64,000 nucleotides of DNA from DASXHD01 sp036488725 (GTDB lineage Bacteria; Myxococcota_A; Polyangia; Polyangiales; Polyangiaceae): the NCBI GenBank assembly GCA_036488725.1, contig DASXHD010000077.1, positions 1 to 64,000 of the forward strand. The letters are read 5' to 3'. Made by a program: the position numbers and the translations under genes. Below are positions 7,757 through 16,317 of the stretch, piece after piece (position 1 is the stretch's first letter; the number at the start of each line of letters is the position of its first letter). The notes under the pieces were generated by a model, which did not search any database, had not been told where the DNA came from, and worked only from the letters and a program-made list of their open reading frames with translations.

Positions 7757-8987
7757 CTGCTCCGACGCACTCTTCGAAAATCGCGAGGAGCTCGTCGAGA
7801 TCCTTCTCTGCGATCGTGAGCGGTGGACAGACGTAGACCGTGTCGCCGAGCGGCCGAAGGTACGCGCCGCGCTTGCGGGCTTCGGCGTAAAAGCGCCAGC
7901 CGAGCGTGCCGAGCGTGCCGGATTCTTCGAGCGATTCGCGCGCGCTCGATTCGCTCCCGAGATCGACTGCGCCGACCATCCCGATCGCGCGGCCGCCGAG
8001 GCGCTTCATCGCGCGCGCGATGCGCGGAGTTTTCGCGGCGACTTGGCCGAGGACGTCTTCTTCCTTGTAGATTGCAAGTACCTCGCGCGCGACCGCGGCG
8101 CCGAGCGGGTTGCCGCAGAAGGTGTGGCCGTAGTGGAAGGCCGTTTCGCGATCGGCGAGGAAGCGATCGAAGACGCGATCGGCGACGAGGACGGCGCCCA
8201 TCGGCATGAATTGGGCGAACGCTTTTCCGAGGCACAGAATGTCGGGCGAGACGCCGGCGTGCTGGGCGGCCCACATCGGGCCGGTGCGGCCGTAGCCGGT
8301 GAAGACTTCGTCGAAGACGAGGAGCGCGCCCGCGCGATCGCACGCGTCGCGGAGCTCGCGCAAGTGCGAAGGCGCATAGATGCGCATGCCCGCCGCGCCT
8401 TGAAGCACCGGCTCGACCACGACCGCGGCGACGCTGTCGTCGACCGGCACGTGAGCGCCAGGAAAAGCCGCGTGCACGCAATCGAACAAGATGCCGCCGA
8501 ACGGACGACGAAAAGTTTCGACTCCGCCGAGGCTCGCGGCGCCGACCGTGTCGCCGTGATACGCGCCGTCGAGCGCGACGAACCGCGTGCGGCCGGTCGC
8601 TTGAACGGCCATCTTGATCGCGGCCTCGAGCGAGGTCGATCCGTTATCCGTGTAGAATACACGGTTCAGCCCGGCGGGCGCGACGTCGACCAACTCGGCG
8701 GCGAGCGCGGCCGCGCCCTCGTGCGCGATCCCGGCGAACGCGACGTGATCGACCGCGCGCAGCTGCCGCTCCACCGCCGCCACCAAGCGCGGATGCCGGT
8801 GACCGAGCGACGCCGTCCACCACGACGAGTTCCCGTCGAGATACGCGCGCCCGTCGGCATCCCAGAGACGCGAGCCTTCGGCGCGGACGACGACGAGCGG
8901 GTCCACCTCGTCGAGGTAAACCCGCATCGCGGTGAACGGATGCCAGACGCGCGCTTTGTCGAGCGCGACGATCTCGTCGCGATTCAC
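7731..8987 (-). CDS. bioA: Adenosylmethionine-8-amino-7-oxononanoate aminotransferase
   Basis: A 418-residue PLP enzyme of biotin synthesis that transfers the amino group of S-adenosylmethionine to KAPA to give DAPA. Typical BioA signatures are VWHPFTAM near the N-terminus, GNSSWWTASLGHRHP, DNGSTSLEAAIKMA, LVFDEVFTGYGRTG and the PLP-lysine segment CLGKAFAQFMP. The GTG start at 8987 overlaps the upstream stop (GTGA), so it is coupled to the lipoprotein gene before it. No other bio genes are in the window. It contains two copies of the dispersed palindrome. The 3' end overlaps the convergent cupredoxin gene by 26 bp. Confidence 0.93.
   Translation of the reverse strand: MNRDEIVALDKARVWHPFTAMRVYLDEVDPLVVVRAEGSRLWDADGRAYLDGNSSWWTASLGHRHPRLVAAVERQLRAVDHVAFAGIAHEGAAALAAELVDVAPAGLNRVFYTDNGSTSLEAAIKMAVQATGRTRFVALDGAYHGDTVGAASLGGVETFRRPFGGILFDCVHAAFPGAHVPVDDSVAAVVVEPVLQGAAGMRIYAPSHLRELRDACDRAGALLVFDEVFTGYGRTGPMWAAQHAGVSPDILCLGKAFAQFMPMGAVLVADRVFDRFLADRETAFHYGHTFCGNPLGAAVAREVLAIYKEEDVLGQVAAKTPRIARAMKRLGGRAIGMVGAVDLGSESSARESLEESGTLGTLGWRFYAEARKRGAYLRPLGDTVYVCPPLTIAEKDLDELLAIFEECVGAVSGRRPSP
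8065..8077. repeat. Dispersed palindrome copy 2 (TTGTA-GAT-TGCAA)
   Basis: Full 13-bp match, with the palindrome extended to 15 bp by C at 8064 and G at 8078. In bioA it is read CTT GCA ATC TAC AAG, preceded by GTA. Confidence 0.85.
8650..8662. repeat. Dispersed palindrome copy 3 (GTGTA-GAA-TACAC)
   Basis: Core match with G/C instead of T/A at the outer pair. The palindrome extends to 17 bp (CCGTGTAGAATACACGG, 8648-8664). It is the second copy inside bioA, read CGT GTA TTC TAC ACG. Confidence 0.8.
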
Positions 8988-9943
8988 TTCTTCGGAGCAG
9001 GGGCCGCCGAACCGCTCGCGGCGGGCATCGGCATCGGCTCGGGCTGCGCTTCGCGATCGATCTTGATCGTGCGCGTCGTCGAGTTCCACGCGCCTGGCAC
9101 GACTTTGTCGTCGGCGCCGAGGAGCTCGAGCTTCACCGTGTAGGTGCCGTCTTGCAGGTTGTCGAGGAAGTACGGCGGCCCGAATTTGTCGGCCTTCGCT
9201 TCGAGCTTGTCGGCGATGCCCGGTCCGAGCACCGTGATGTCGACGTGGTCTTTGCCCGTCGCGAGCGTGTCGTTCGCGAGCTGGAAGTCGACGATCACAT
9301 GGCTCGCCTGGAGGCCTTTGTATTCGCCCTTCGGCCGGCTGTAGATCAGCATCGGCTTCTTCAGGTCCATCGTCGATTTGCCCTTTTTACCGACCCAAAA
9401 CGACACCATCGCGAGCCCGCTCTTGGTCTTGACCGACTCGTGGTTGGCGCGGCTCGGGAACGCGACGAGCACGTGCTCGCCCTCGGCGAGCGCTTCGCCG
9501 CCGGTGAGCTCGCTGAGCTTCACCGGTTTCTTCGTGTCGTAAATCGGCTTGTAGGGTTTGTTGTCGAGAATGAGGTGGACGTGTTGGCTGCCCATCGCGG
9601 TCTGCCAGTTTTTCACGTCGAGCTTCACGAGGAAGTCGCCGGCTTTGTCTTTCGCGATCGACATGCCTTCGGTCGGCGCGGTGATCTTCACGCTCGGCGT
9701 GGGCGACGGCATTTCGCTTTCGGCGCCGAGGACGAGCGTCGGCGGAGGCGGCGCGGGCGGAGGCGGCGTGGTCGCCGCGGCGGTCTCGCTCGCGGTGCCG
9801 CTCGCGGTCGCCGAAGCGATGCCGGTGCCGGGCGGCGGAGGCGGCGGCGGAAGATTGCTGTCGTTGCCACCGCACGCGACCTGCGCGAGCGGCGCGGCGG
9901 CCACGACGAAGACGAGCCCGAGGATCTTGGCGATCGCTTTCAT
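8984..9943 (-). CDS. Lipoprotein with Pro-rich linker, unknown function
   Basis: A 319-residue lipoprotein. Start ATG at 9943 gives a signal peptide ending in LAQVAC (Cys24). A linker rich in proline and in Ala/Thr/Ser (about 30-72) follows. The body has segments such as SVKITAPTEGMSIAKDKAGD and SQHVHLILDNKPYKPIY, then EGEHVLVAFPSRANHESVK. This suggests Ig-like beta-sandwich domains, a pattern I associate with lipoproteins from this group, not with a known enzyme. It ends in an Ala/Pro-rich tail. It lies in a leftward run with the lamin-tail-like lipoprotein and bioA; its stop overlaps the bioA start. Confidence 0.75.
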   Translation of the reverse strand: MKAIAKILGLVFVVAAAPLAQVACGGNDSNLPPPPPPPGTGIASATASGTASETAAATTPPPPAPPPPTLVLGAESEMPSPTPSVKITAPTEGMSIAKDKAGDFLVKLDVKNWQTAMGSQHVHLILDNKPYKPIYDTKKPVKLSELTGGEALAEGEHVLVAFPSRANHESVKTKSGLAMVSFWVGKKGKSTMDLKKPMLIYSRPKGEYKGLQASHVIVDFQLANDTLATGKDHVDITVLGPGIADKLEAKADKFGPPYFLDNLQDGTYTVKLELLGADDKVVPGAWNSTTRTIKIDREAQPEPMPMPAASGSAAPAPKK

Positions 9944-9987
9944 GCGCGGCATCCTCGTGCGCGCGGGCGCCGAGCGCAAGAGCGTTT

Positions 9988-10704
9988 TCAGTTCGGAGCG
10001 CCCGGCGTCGGCGTGGCAATTTGGAAGTCGGTCGCGTTCGTGTCGGTGCTCTTGCCGTCGGGCGTGCGCGCGATCGATTTTCCGGTCGGCGGGTTGGACG
10101 CGCCGCCGATCGATCCGGCGTTCGAAGGCTCGATGAACGGGTGCGTCTCGGTCGTTAGCGTCTCGTAAGCGACGCCGTCGACGAAATTCAAATCAGGCGA
10201 AAAAAGGCCGACGCCGCCGCCATTCTTCGAGAGCGAGCCGTTCAGATCGTTGGAGATCCGACCAATCAACACGCCGCCGTCGGGGGTCTGGAACGCGTAG
10301 CCGCCGAGGATGACGTAGCCGGTCGGACCCTTCGGGCCGATGCTGTCGCCCGCTTGCCCCATCCAGATTTGCGAAGGCGAGCTGCCCGCCGCGCTCGAAT
10401 AACGGAGCGTCCAATTCGACAAGCTGCCGCCGCACGGCGCGCCGTTTCGCAGCTCGACGAACTCGTCCGACGGGCCTTGCGGGCCGTCGGTCTGGACTTC
10501 GTTGATCGTCAGCGCGAGCGCGCACGTGCTCGCGTCGCCCGCGTCGCTCGCATCGACCGTGACGACGTCATTGCCCGCTTCGATCGGCGCGGCCTCGGTC
10601 GCGGAATCGATCACGCCGCCGTCCGGCGGTCGCAACGAATCCCAGTCGAGGAGACAACCGGCCGGCGCGAGCGCGAGCGCGGCGACGATGAGCCTAGAAC
10701 GCAC
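9988..10704 (-). CDS. Lipoprotein with lamin-tail-like domain
   Basis: A 238-residue protein starting with a signal peptide and probable lipid-modified cysteine (ALALAPAGC, Cys17), then an Asp/Ala-rich spacer. Residues 65-190 resemble a lamin-tail domain: LTINEVQTDGPQGPSDEFVE, then LRNGAPCGGSLSNWTLRYSS, GYVILGG and NGGGVGLFSPDLNFVDGVAY. In bacteria these domains sit on secreted or surface proteins and may mediate binding. The GTG start at 10704 lies within the end of the TPR/PEGA gene (11-bp overlap), which supports cotranscription. Confidence 0.75.
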   Translation of the reverse strand: MRSRLIVAALALAPAGCLLDWDSLRPPDGGVIDSATEAAPIEAGNDVVTVDASDAGDASTCALALTINEVQTDGPQGPSDEFVELRNGAPCGGSLSNWTLRYSSAAGSSPSQIWMGQAGDSIGPKGPTGYVILGGYAFQTPDGGVLIGRISNDLNGSLSKNGGGVGLFSPDLNFVDGVAYETLTTETHPFIEPSNAGSIGGASNPPTGKSIARTPDGKSTDTNATDFQIATPTPGAPN

Positions 10705-11731
10705 CGCCTACCCCGAGGGCGAACCCTCCGCCTGTGAGCGGCGCGAACGCCGCGTTGACCGGCGGCGCTTTGTGCTCGGTCGAAATGCCGGCGACGATCA
10801 TGATCGCGCCGGTGAGGAGCAAGGTTCCGCCGGCCGCGAGCGCGACGTTGGCGATGGTTTGAAACGTCTGCCCTTCGTCGATCTGCGGGCCGAAGCTCGC
10901 GTCGCACGGGCCGGCGCACTGCGTCTTCAGCTGATCGAAGCGCGTCTGCGCGAGCCCGGCGAACGCGCCGAACACGGCCATCCCCGCGATGCCGATGCCG
11001 CCGATGACGAACCCGGCGTTGCGAAGTCCGTGGCTCGGCGCGCCCGAAACCGGCGGCGTCTCCGTCTCCGAGCCCGACTCCGTCGCCGTCTTGGTCGCCG
11101 TTCCCGTCTCCGGCTTCGTTCCGGTCTCCGTCGCCGTGGCCGCTTCCTTTTCGAGATGAATTTTGATCTCGACGACCTCTCCGGCGGCGGCGCGCGCGGA
11201 TTTTTTCTCGAGCGCGTAGCCCGGCGCCTTCGCGACGACCTCGACCGGTCCCGGATCGATCGGCGCCGCGACGCCGATGGCCGCGGCTCCGACCTCGGCG
11301 CCGTTCACCGTGATCGACGCGCCATCCGGGAGGCCCCCCGGCGCGAGCACCTTCACGCGCGCGAGCTTGGTCTCGAGCGCGGCGGCCTCCTGCGTCGCGA
11401 CGTCGCGGGTGCTCGTGTAACGCGGGTCGGCCGCGCTGCGATCGGCGGCTTCGCGTGCGGCGCGTTCGAGCTCGATGTACGCGGCCGCGACGTGCCCGAG
11501 CTCGCGCTCGCACCGCGCGATGTAGAGCCGCGTGTTCGGCGATTCGTAGAGCGCGCTGGCCGCGTTGAACTCGACGAGCGCCGGCGCATACTGCCCGCCC
11601 ATGAAAAGCTGACGGCCTTTGTTGAATCGCTCGGCGGCCACGGCTTCCTGCGTCTGCGCGCCCGCGGCTTCGGCGAAGAGCAGCACGGCCAGCGACGCCG
11701 CGACGACGAGCTTGCGTGCGCGCGATCTCAC
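10694..11731 (-). CDS. TPR and PEGA-domain periplasmic protein with two C-terminal membrane segments
   Basis: A 345-residue protein. The signal peptide ends AEAAGA-QTQ. A TPR-like helical region follows (ERFNKGRQLFMGGQYAPALV). Then comes a PEGA-type domain (about 118-190; VKVLAPGGLPDGASITVNGA and PVEVVAKAPGYALEKKS), a fold usually implicated in surface or cell-wall contact. After a Thr/Glu-rich spacer there are two hydrophobic segments (AGFVIGGIGIAGMAVFGAFA and VALAAGGTLLLTGAIMIVAG). The GTG start overlaps the kinase stop (GTGA at 11728-11731), so kinase and PEGA protein are coupled, a pairing typical of myxobacteria where the two may form one signalling unit. Confidence 0.8.
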   Translation of the reverse strand: MRSRARKLVVAASLAVLLFAEAAGAQTQEAVAAERFNKGRQLFMGGQYAPALVEFNAASALYESPNTRLYIARCERELGHVAAAYIELERAAREAADRSAADPRYTSTRDVATQEAAALETKLARVKVLAPGGLPDGASITVNGAEVGAAAIGVAAPIDPGPVEVVAKAPGYALEKKSARAAAGEVVEIKIHLEKEAATATETGTKPETGTATKTATESGSETETPPVSGAPSHGLRNAGFVIGGIGIAGMAVFGAFAGLAQTRFDQLKTQCAGPCDASFGPQIDEGQTFQTIANVALAAGGTLLLTGAIMIVAGISTEHKAPPVNAAFAPLTGGGFALGVGGAF

Positions 11732-13263
11732 ATCGACTCGGGATTGAAGGCGCTGCCCGCGGGCGCGACCTTCGCGGTCGTCACCGGTTTCGGCGCCGCG
11801 CTCGCGCTCGGTGGCGGCGGAGGCGCGCTCGCGGCGATCGGAACGACGTGGCGCCGTCGCACTGCGACGGGTTGGTCCGCGCGCGGCAAGTCGGTGACCG
11901 AAATGCCGGGCTCGGTCGTCGTCTCGATCGGCGCGGTTTCGGCCGGCGCTGCGACGGCGGCTTTTTGTTCCGCGGTTTTCGCCGGCGCAGGCGCAGCGAC
12001 GCGCGCGTCGTGCGACGCGATGCCGAGCGTGACGGTCGCGACGATCGCGCCCGCAAGGACGAGCACCGCGGCCGCCGCGCCGACGACGAGCGGGCGTCGG
12101 GAGCGCGTGAGCTCGGGCGGCATGTCGAGGAGATCCTGCGCGCTCGGCGCCGATGCCGCGGCGCTCGCCGACGGCCCCGACGTGCGCACCGCGCTGTCCG
12201 GATTTTCGGTGAGCTCGAGCTTGGGAATCGAGCTCACGCGCGCGCCCTCTTGGAACGCGCGCGCGCGGCGCATCAGGCTGTCGACGAGCTCGCCCGCGGT
12301 CTCGCGCACATACGCGCCGACTTGCTTCGGCGTCGCGATGCCGAGCGGCTCGGCGGCTTGCTCGAGCGCCTCGGCGAAATCCGACGCCGTGTCGAATCGC
12401 GCTTCGGGATCGCGCTGCAGCGCGCGCGACACGACGTCCTCGAGCGCCTGCGGATATCCTGGCGAGACCTCGCGCAGCCGCGGGATGGGCTTGTCGATCA
12501 AATTGCGCAAGACCTCGGCGTCGGTCGCGCCGCGAAAGAGCCGCCGCCCGGTCAGCGATTCGAAGAGCACGATCCCCGCGGTGAACACGTCGACGCGTCG
12601 ATCGACGTTCTCGCCGCTCGTCTGCTCCGGCGCCATGTACGCGAGCTTGCCTTTGACTTGCCCGTCGCGCGTCGTGCCGATGCGCTCCTCCGCGCGGGCG
12701 ATGCCGAAGTCCACGATGCGCGCGATGCCGTCGACGCCGACCAAAATGTTGTGCGGCGACACGTCGCGATGAACGAGCTGGAGGCCCTCGCCCGAATCGC
12801 CGGTGAGCTCGTGCGCCGCGTGGAGCCCGGCGAGCGCGTCGAGCATGATGCGAATCGCGACGCCCGCGGGCATCGGCTTGTTGAGCTTCACCGTTTGCCG
12901 CAAAAGCCCGAGCAAGCTCTCGCCCTCGATGAACTCCATCACGAGGTAATGCCCCTCGGGCCCGTGCTGGAGATCGACCGTGGGCACGACGTTCGGGTGA
13001 CGAATGCGCGCGGCGAGGCGCGCCTCGTCGAGGAACATGGTCGTGAACTGCTGGTCGGCCGCGATGTGCGGGTGGAGCAGCTTGATCGCGACGAGCCGCT
13101 GAAACCCGGCGACGCCGTGAAGGCGCGCGAGGAAAACGGTGGCCATCCCGCCGGCGGCGAGGTGCGTGATGATCTCGTAACGACCAAGACGCGTCCCGGG
13201 CAAGACGGTCCGCTCGAGCGGGCTCGGCGCCTGGGCCTGATTCACGCGCAAAACGTAGCACAT
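11728..13263 (-). CDS. Membrane Ser/Thr protein kinase (PknB-like)
   Basis: A 511-residue Hanks-type kinase. Residues 25-290 hold the catalytic domain: glycine loop AAGGMATVFLA, the ATP lysine in VAIKLL, catalytic loop LVHRDVSPHNIL, DFGIA and the APEQ segment (AYMAPEQTSGENVDRRVDVF). A juxtamembrane region leads to one membrane span at about 395-415 (LVVGAAAAVLVLAGAIVATV) and an Ala/Pro-rich extracytoplasmic tail, so the external part is short and disordered. The ATG at 13263 is used; GTG at 13245 is equally possible. It is divergent from the DHH gene and heads a leftward operon. Confidence 0.9.
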   Translation of the reverse strand: MCYVLRVNQAQAPSPLERTVLPGTRLGRYEIITHLAAGGMATVFLARLHGVAGFQRLVAIKLLHPHIAADQQFTTMFLDEARLAARIRHPNVVPTVDLQHGPEGHYLVMEFIEGESLLGLLRQTVKLNKPMPAGVAIRIMLDALAGLHAAHELTGDSGEGLQLVHRDVSPHNILVGVDGIARIVDFGIARAEERIGTTRDGQVKGKLAYMAPEQTSGENVDRRVDVFTAGIVLFESLTGRRLFRGATDAEVLRNLIDKPIPRLREVSPGYPQALEDVVSRALQRDPEARFDTASDFAEALEQAAEPLGIATPKQVGAYVRETAGELVDSLMRRARAFQEGARVSSIPKLELTENPDSAVRTSGPSASAAASAPSAQDLLDMPPELTRSRRPLVVGAAAAVLVLAGAIVATVTLGIASHDARVAAPAPAKTAEQKAAVAAPAETAPIETTTEPGISVTDLPRADQPVAVRRRHVVPIAASAPPPPPSASAAPKPVTTAKVAPAGSAFNPESM

Positions 13264-13281
13264 GTGCTAGGCCTTCGCCGG

Positions 13282-14268
13282 GTGAAGATCACCGTCGCGA
13301 CCCACGGCCACTGCTTCGACGGGCTTTGCTCGGCGGTCGTCTTCACGCACCTCTTGCGGGCGCTCCGCGGCCCGGAGGCCACGTTCGAATATTTCGGGGC
13401 CGGCTACGGTCCAGGCCCGAACGGCGTCGACCCCAAGCGTCTCCGCGGGGACGAAAACGCCATCCTCGATTTCCGCTTCAGCGCTTCGGACAAGCTGAGT
13501 TGGTACTTCGACCATCACGTCTCGGCCTTCGCGACGCCCGAGGACCGCGCGGCTTACGAGGCTTACGTCGGCGCGCACGCGGGCAAGGACCGCCACATGT
13601 TCCACGACGGGACGTACCCGTCGTGCACCAAGTACATCCGCGACATCGGGCAGAGCGTCTTCGGCGTCGACTTCGATTCGCTCGGCGAGCTCGTCCGCTG
13701 GGCCGACATCATTGACTCCGCAAGCTTTCCGAGCGCCGAAATGGCCGTCGCGCGCGCCGAGCCGCCGCTCCAGCTGATGACCGTCATCGAGCACAACGGT
13801 GACGACGCGATGCTCGCGCGCATGGTGAAGCGTCTCTCGACCGAGTCGCTCGACGCCGTCGCGAGCTCCGAAGAAGTGCAGGGCGCCTTCGCGCCGCTCC
13901 AAAAATCGCACGTCGATTTCGTCGAGCTCGTTCGCGGTCACGCTACCAAGCGCGGCGACGCGGTGCTCGTCGATCTCACCGACAAGATCATCGAGGTCGG
14001 CAGCAAGTTCGTCACGTACGCGCTCTTCCCCGAGAGTCTTTATTCGATCGTGGTCACGCGCTCGCAGACCAAGTGCAAGCTCTCGATTGGGTACAACCCG
14101 TGGGCGCCGCGGCCGCGCACGCATCACATCGCGTCGATTTGCGAGCGCTTCGGCGGCGGCGGGCACCCGGTCGTCGGCGCGATCAGCCTCGCGGCGGGCG
14201 AGGTCGCGCGCGCGAAACAAATCGCATCCGAAATCGCCGAGGAGCTCTCGACTCCGAAGTCCGCGTGA
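13282..14268 (+). CDS. DHH-family phosphoesterase
   Basis: A 328-residue protein of the DHH superfamily (RecJ, NrnA and GdpP relatives), enzymes that hydrolyse phosphodiester bonds with a di-metal centre. Visible motifs are HGHCFDGLCSA (motif I, Asp), a conserved Asp in LDFRFSASDKL, the signature FDHH at about 77-80 and the C-terminal DHHA1-like GGGGHP. Its size fits oligoribonuclease or cyclic-dinucleotide phosphodiesterases, but it does not closely resemble NrnA in the middle part; the substrate is open. GTG start, directly before the first beta strand. The stop overlaps the start of the GDPD gene. Confidence 0.85.
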   Translation: MKITVATHGHCFDGLCSAVVFTHLLRALRGPEATFEYFGAGYGPGPNGVDPKRLRGDENAILDFRFSASDKLSWYFDHHVSAFATPEDRAAYEAYVGAHAGKDRHMFHDGTYPSCTKYIRDIGQSVFGVDFDSLGELVRWADIIDSASFPSAEMAVARAEPPLQLMTVIEHNGDDAMLARMVKRLSTESLDAVASSEEVQGAFAPLQKSHVDFVELVRGHATKRGDAVLVDLTDKIIEVGSKFVTYALFPESLYSIVVTRSQTKCKLSIGYNPWAPRPRTHHIASICERFGGGGHPVVGAISLAAGEVARAKQIASEIAEELSTPKSA

Positions 14269-14990
14269 GCGTCTTCGAGCGGAGCAGCTTCGTCGTCGTC
14301 GGCCACCGCGGGGGGCGAGGAGAAGGCTGGCCGCTCGAAAATACTTTCGGCGCGTTCGAGCGCGCGGTGAAGGAAGGCGCCGACGCGATCGAGCTCGACG
14401 TGCGGCTCTGCGCGACCGGCGAGATCGTCGTCTTCCACGATCCCGATTTGAAGCGCATGAGCGGCGAGCAGGACCGACGCGAAGTGCAGCGCGTCTCCTA
14501 CCTCGAGCTCGCGACGAAGCACCGCGCGCCGGTCCTGCGCGATGTAGTTGTATTCTGCAACGATCGCCGCGTGGGGCTGAACGTCGAGGTGAAATACGAT
14601 TTCGTCGACCGCGCGCGCCTCGTGCGCGGCGTGATTCGGACGCTCGACGAATTTCCGGAGCTCGACGTCATCGTCTCGTCGTTCGACCCGCGCATCCTTG
14701 CGTACATTCGCGTCGCGCGCCCGCGCCTGCGCCTCGCGATGCTGACGACGACCGAGCGACGCTGGTCGCTCCCGCTCGCGCGCGTACTCGCCGCGCGAAG
14801 GCTCGTCTTCGCGGTTCACCTCGAACGAACGCAAGCCAAGCCCGCGCTCGTTCGCGCGATTCGCTCGCGAGGCGTCCGCGTCGGCGTTTGGACGGTGAAC
14901 GACCCGGAAGAAGCGCGCGCGCTTCGCGCGGCGGGCGCCAATTGGGTGATCACCGACGCGCCGGGAAAAATGGTCCGCGCGCGCGCATGA
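14265..14990 (+). CDS. Glycerophosphodiester phosphodiesterase
   Basis: A 241-residue GDPD-family TIM barrel that cleaves glycerophosphodiesters to glycerol-3-phosphate and an alcohol. Catalytic signatures are visible: HRGGRGEGWPLENTFGAFE (His and the ENT segment), ELDVRL (metal-binding Glu/Asp) and VVFHDPDLKR (second His). LNVEVKYD supplies a further Glu/Lys, and the end has VWTVNDPEEARALRAAG and ITDAPG as usual. No signal peptide, so cytoplasmic, like UgpQ. GTG start overlaps the DHH stop (GTGA). It holds one full copy of the dispersed palindrome, in a segment (DVVVFCN) unusual for the family. Confidence 0.92.
   Translation: MSVFERSSFVVVGHRGGRGEGWPLENTFGAFERAVKEGADAIELDVRLCATGEIVVFHDPDLKRMSGEQDRREVQRVSYLELATKHRAPVLRDVVVFCNDRRVGLNVEVKYDFVDRARLVRGVIRTLDEFPELDVIVSSFDPRILAYIRVARPRLRLAMLTTTERRWSLPLARVLAARRLVFAVHLERTQAKPALVRAIRSRGVRVGVWTVNDPEEARALRAAGANWVITDAPGKMVRARA
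14548..14560. repeat. Dispersed palindrome copy 4 (TTGTA-TTC-TGCAA)
   Basis: Full 13-bp match, extended by G at 14547 and C at 14561. Read in the GDPD gene as GTT GTA TTC TGC AAC after GAT GTA, an AT-rich island of codons otherwise scarce in this gene. Confidence 0.85.
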
Positions 14991-14993
14991 TCA

Positions 14994-15884
14994 TCACTCG
15001 AGCGGGGTCGGCGTGAGCCCCGCTGGCGCTTGCTGCGTGAACACGCCGGACGCGAGCGGCGGATTCCACACGACCTTGTCGTAACGAAACTCGAGGTCGG
15101 TCGCGAAAGGGACGATGTCGACGTGGACCGTGCGCGGCAAGATGGCGTCGCACGTGGGCCCGCTGAGTGGGGTCGTCGTCTCGCCGGTCGCTTTGCAAAC
15201 CGCGTCGCACGCGGCGGGCGGCGACATCGGCGCCGGCTCGTGGTCGTCGAGCTCGACGTGATAGAGCTGGATGTTTTCCTGCGTGACCGTCACGTCGAGC
15301 ACGCGCATGCGCTGCTCGTTCCACGATTTGTTCCAGTCGTCCTTGGTCGGCGCGAGGTGAATCTCTTCGACCGTGCCGTGATTCCCTGGGATTCGAACGA
15401 CGTAATAGCCTGACCCGCTCCACGCGATCGTCGGCGGCGGAAGCCCAGCCTCGTCGTGCTTGAGCACCGGCGCGCGGCCCATGAGCATCGTGACGAACGG
15501 ATGAATCGGCATCGGGATGTGCGTCACGCGCGCGATGTTTTGCTGCGTCGCCGGACCGTAAATGAACTGATGGCCGCGCATGTTGGCGACTTGAACTTGC
15601 TGGCCGTCGGTCGTCAGCGTGAAGACGCTCCCGACGAGCGGCGCGAGCGCGTCCATGCGGAGGCTCGCCGGGCGCGCCGCGATGAAGAGCACGTTGAGCC
15701 GCGCGCGCCCGGTTTGGCTCGCGAAAAAATCGAGCTTGGCGTCGGCCTGCATCGCGTTGCCGCACGCGCTCGTCGCGCGCATGCGGTCGATCGCGGCCTG
15801 CGCGTTCGGAAGCTGCGAAGGCGGCGGAGCCGTCGTGCAAGCGAGCGCGAGTGGCCCGACGAGCAGCGCAAAAGCTTTGTGCAT
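14994..15884 (-). CDS. LolA-like outer-membrane lipoprotein (DUF4292 type)
   Basis: A 296-residue lipoprotein. The signal peptide MHKAFALLVGPLALAC ends in a clear lipobox (Cys16). The middle resembles LolA/LolB-like folds of DUF4292 proteins: KLDFFASQTGRARLNVLFIA, LRMDALAPLVGSVFTLTTDG, then GHQFIYGPATQQNIA. The C-terminal third contains a long beta-rich part ending in ELEFRYDKVVWNPPL-like sequence (read DLEFRYDKVVWNPPL). Such proteins bind lipid or other hydrophobic ligands in the envelope. It ends four bases from the stop of the convergent GDPD gene and is followed upstream on the same strand by the Nudix gene (start 16291). Confidence 0.75.
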   Translation of the reverse strand: MHKAFALLVGPLALACTTAPPPSQLPNAQAAIDRMRATSACGNAMQADAKLDFFASQTGRARLNVLFIAARPASLRMDALAPLVGSVFTLTTDGQQVQVANMRGHQFIYGPATQQNIARVTHIPMPIHPFVTMLMGRAPVLKHDEAGLPPPTIAWSGSGYYVVRIPGNHGTVEEIHLAPTKDDWNKSWNEQRMRVLDVTVTQENIQLYHVELDDHEPAPMSPPAACDAVCKATGETTTPLSGPTCDAILPRTVHVDIVPFATDLEFRYDKVVWNPPLASGVFTQQAPAGLTPTPLE

Positions 15885-15895
15885 GAGGCGGCAGC

Positions 15896-16291
15896 CTACT
15901 TCATCGACCGCGCTCGGGCGATCACGCGAATCACTTCGGGTGTCAGGTCGAGTGTGGCGATTTCGGTCGGGAGGACCCAGCGCGCTGCGTCGACGTCGTC
16001 GGCCGCGCGCGGATCGCCCGGACGATCCAGCCGGCACGCGAAATCGTGAATCTCGTACGCGAACCCCTCGCGCTCGAGGACGAGCGTCTCGACGTGCGCG
16101 AAGGCCGTGACCGCGAGGCCGGTCTCTTCGGCGATTTCGCGCGCGACCGCGGCCTCGAGCGTTTCGCCCGGCTCCACTTTTCCGCCGGGCAGCGTCCAGC
16201 TTCCCGCGAGCGGCGGCCGCGCGCGACGGACGAGCAGAACCGCGCCGTCGCTTCGAAACACGACCGCGCCGACGGCGAGCTTCGTCACCAT
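15896..16291 (-). CDS. Nudix hydrolase
   Basis: A 131-residue Nudix protein. The complete Nudix box GKVEPGETLEAAVAREIAEE + TGL is present (about 40-62) with all metal-binding glutamates. The segment AVVFRSDGAVLLVRRARPPL before it and the ending DAARWVLPTEIATL are typical of small MutT/ADP-sugar type members that hydrolyse nucleoside diphosphates linked to another moiety. The substrate cannot be assigned. Start ATG at 16291 gives MVTKLAVGAVVF; an ATG at 16312 would add seven residues. Divergent from the Rsm22 gene and 12 bp upstream of the LolA-like lipoprotein gene. Confidence 0.9.
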   Translation of the reverse strand: MVTKLAVGAVVFRSDGAVLLVRRARPPLAGSWTLPGGKVEPGETLEAAVAREIAEETGLAVTAFAHVETLVLEREGFAYEIHDFACRLDRPGDPRAADDVDAARWVLPTEIATLDLTPEVIRVIARARSMK

Positions 16292-16317
16292 GCTTCGAAG
16301 GTAGTAGATCATCGCGC

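Noticed and set aside
10694..13261. A single 855-residue kinase-PEGA fusion
   Set aside because: The upstream part is out of frame with the kinase; the two genes are separate and overlap at GTGA 11728-11731.
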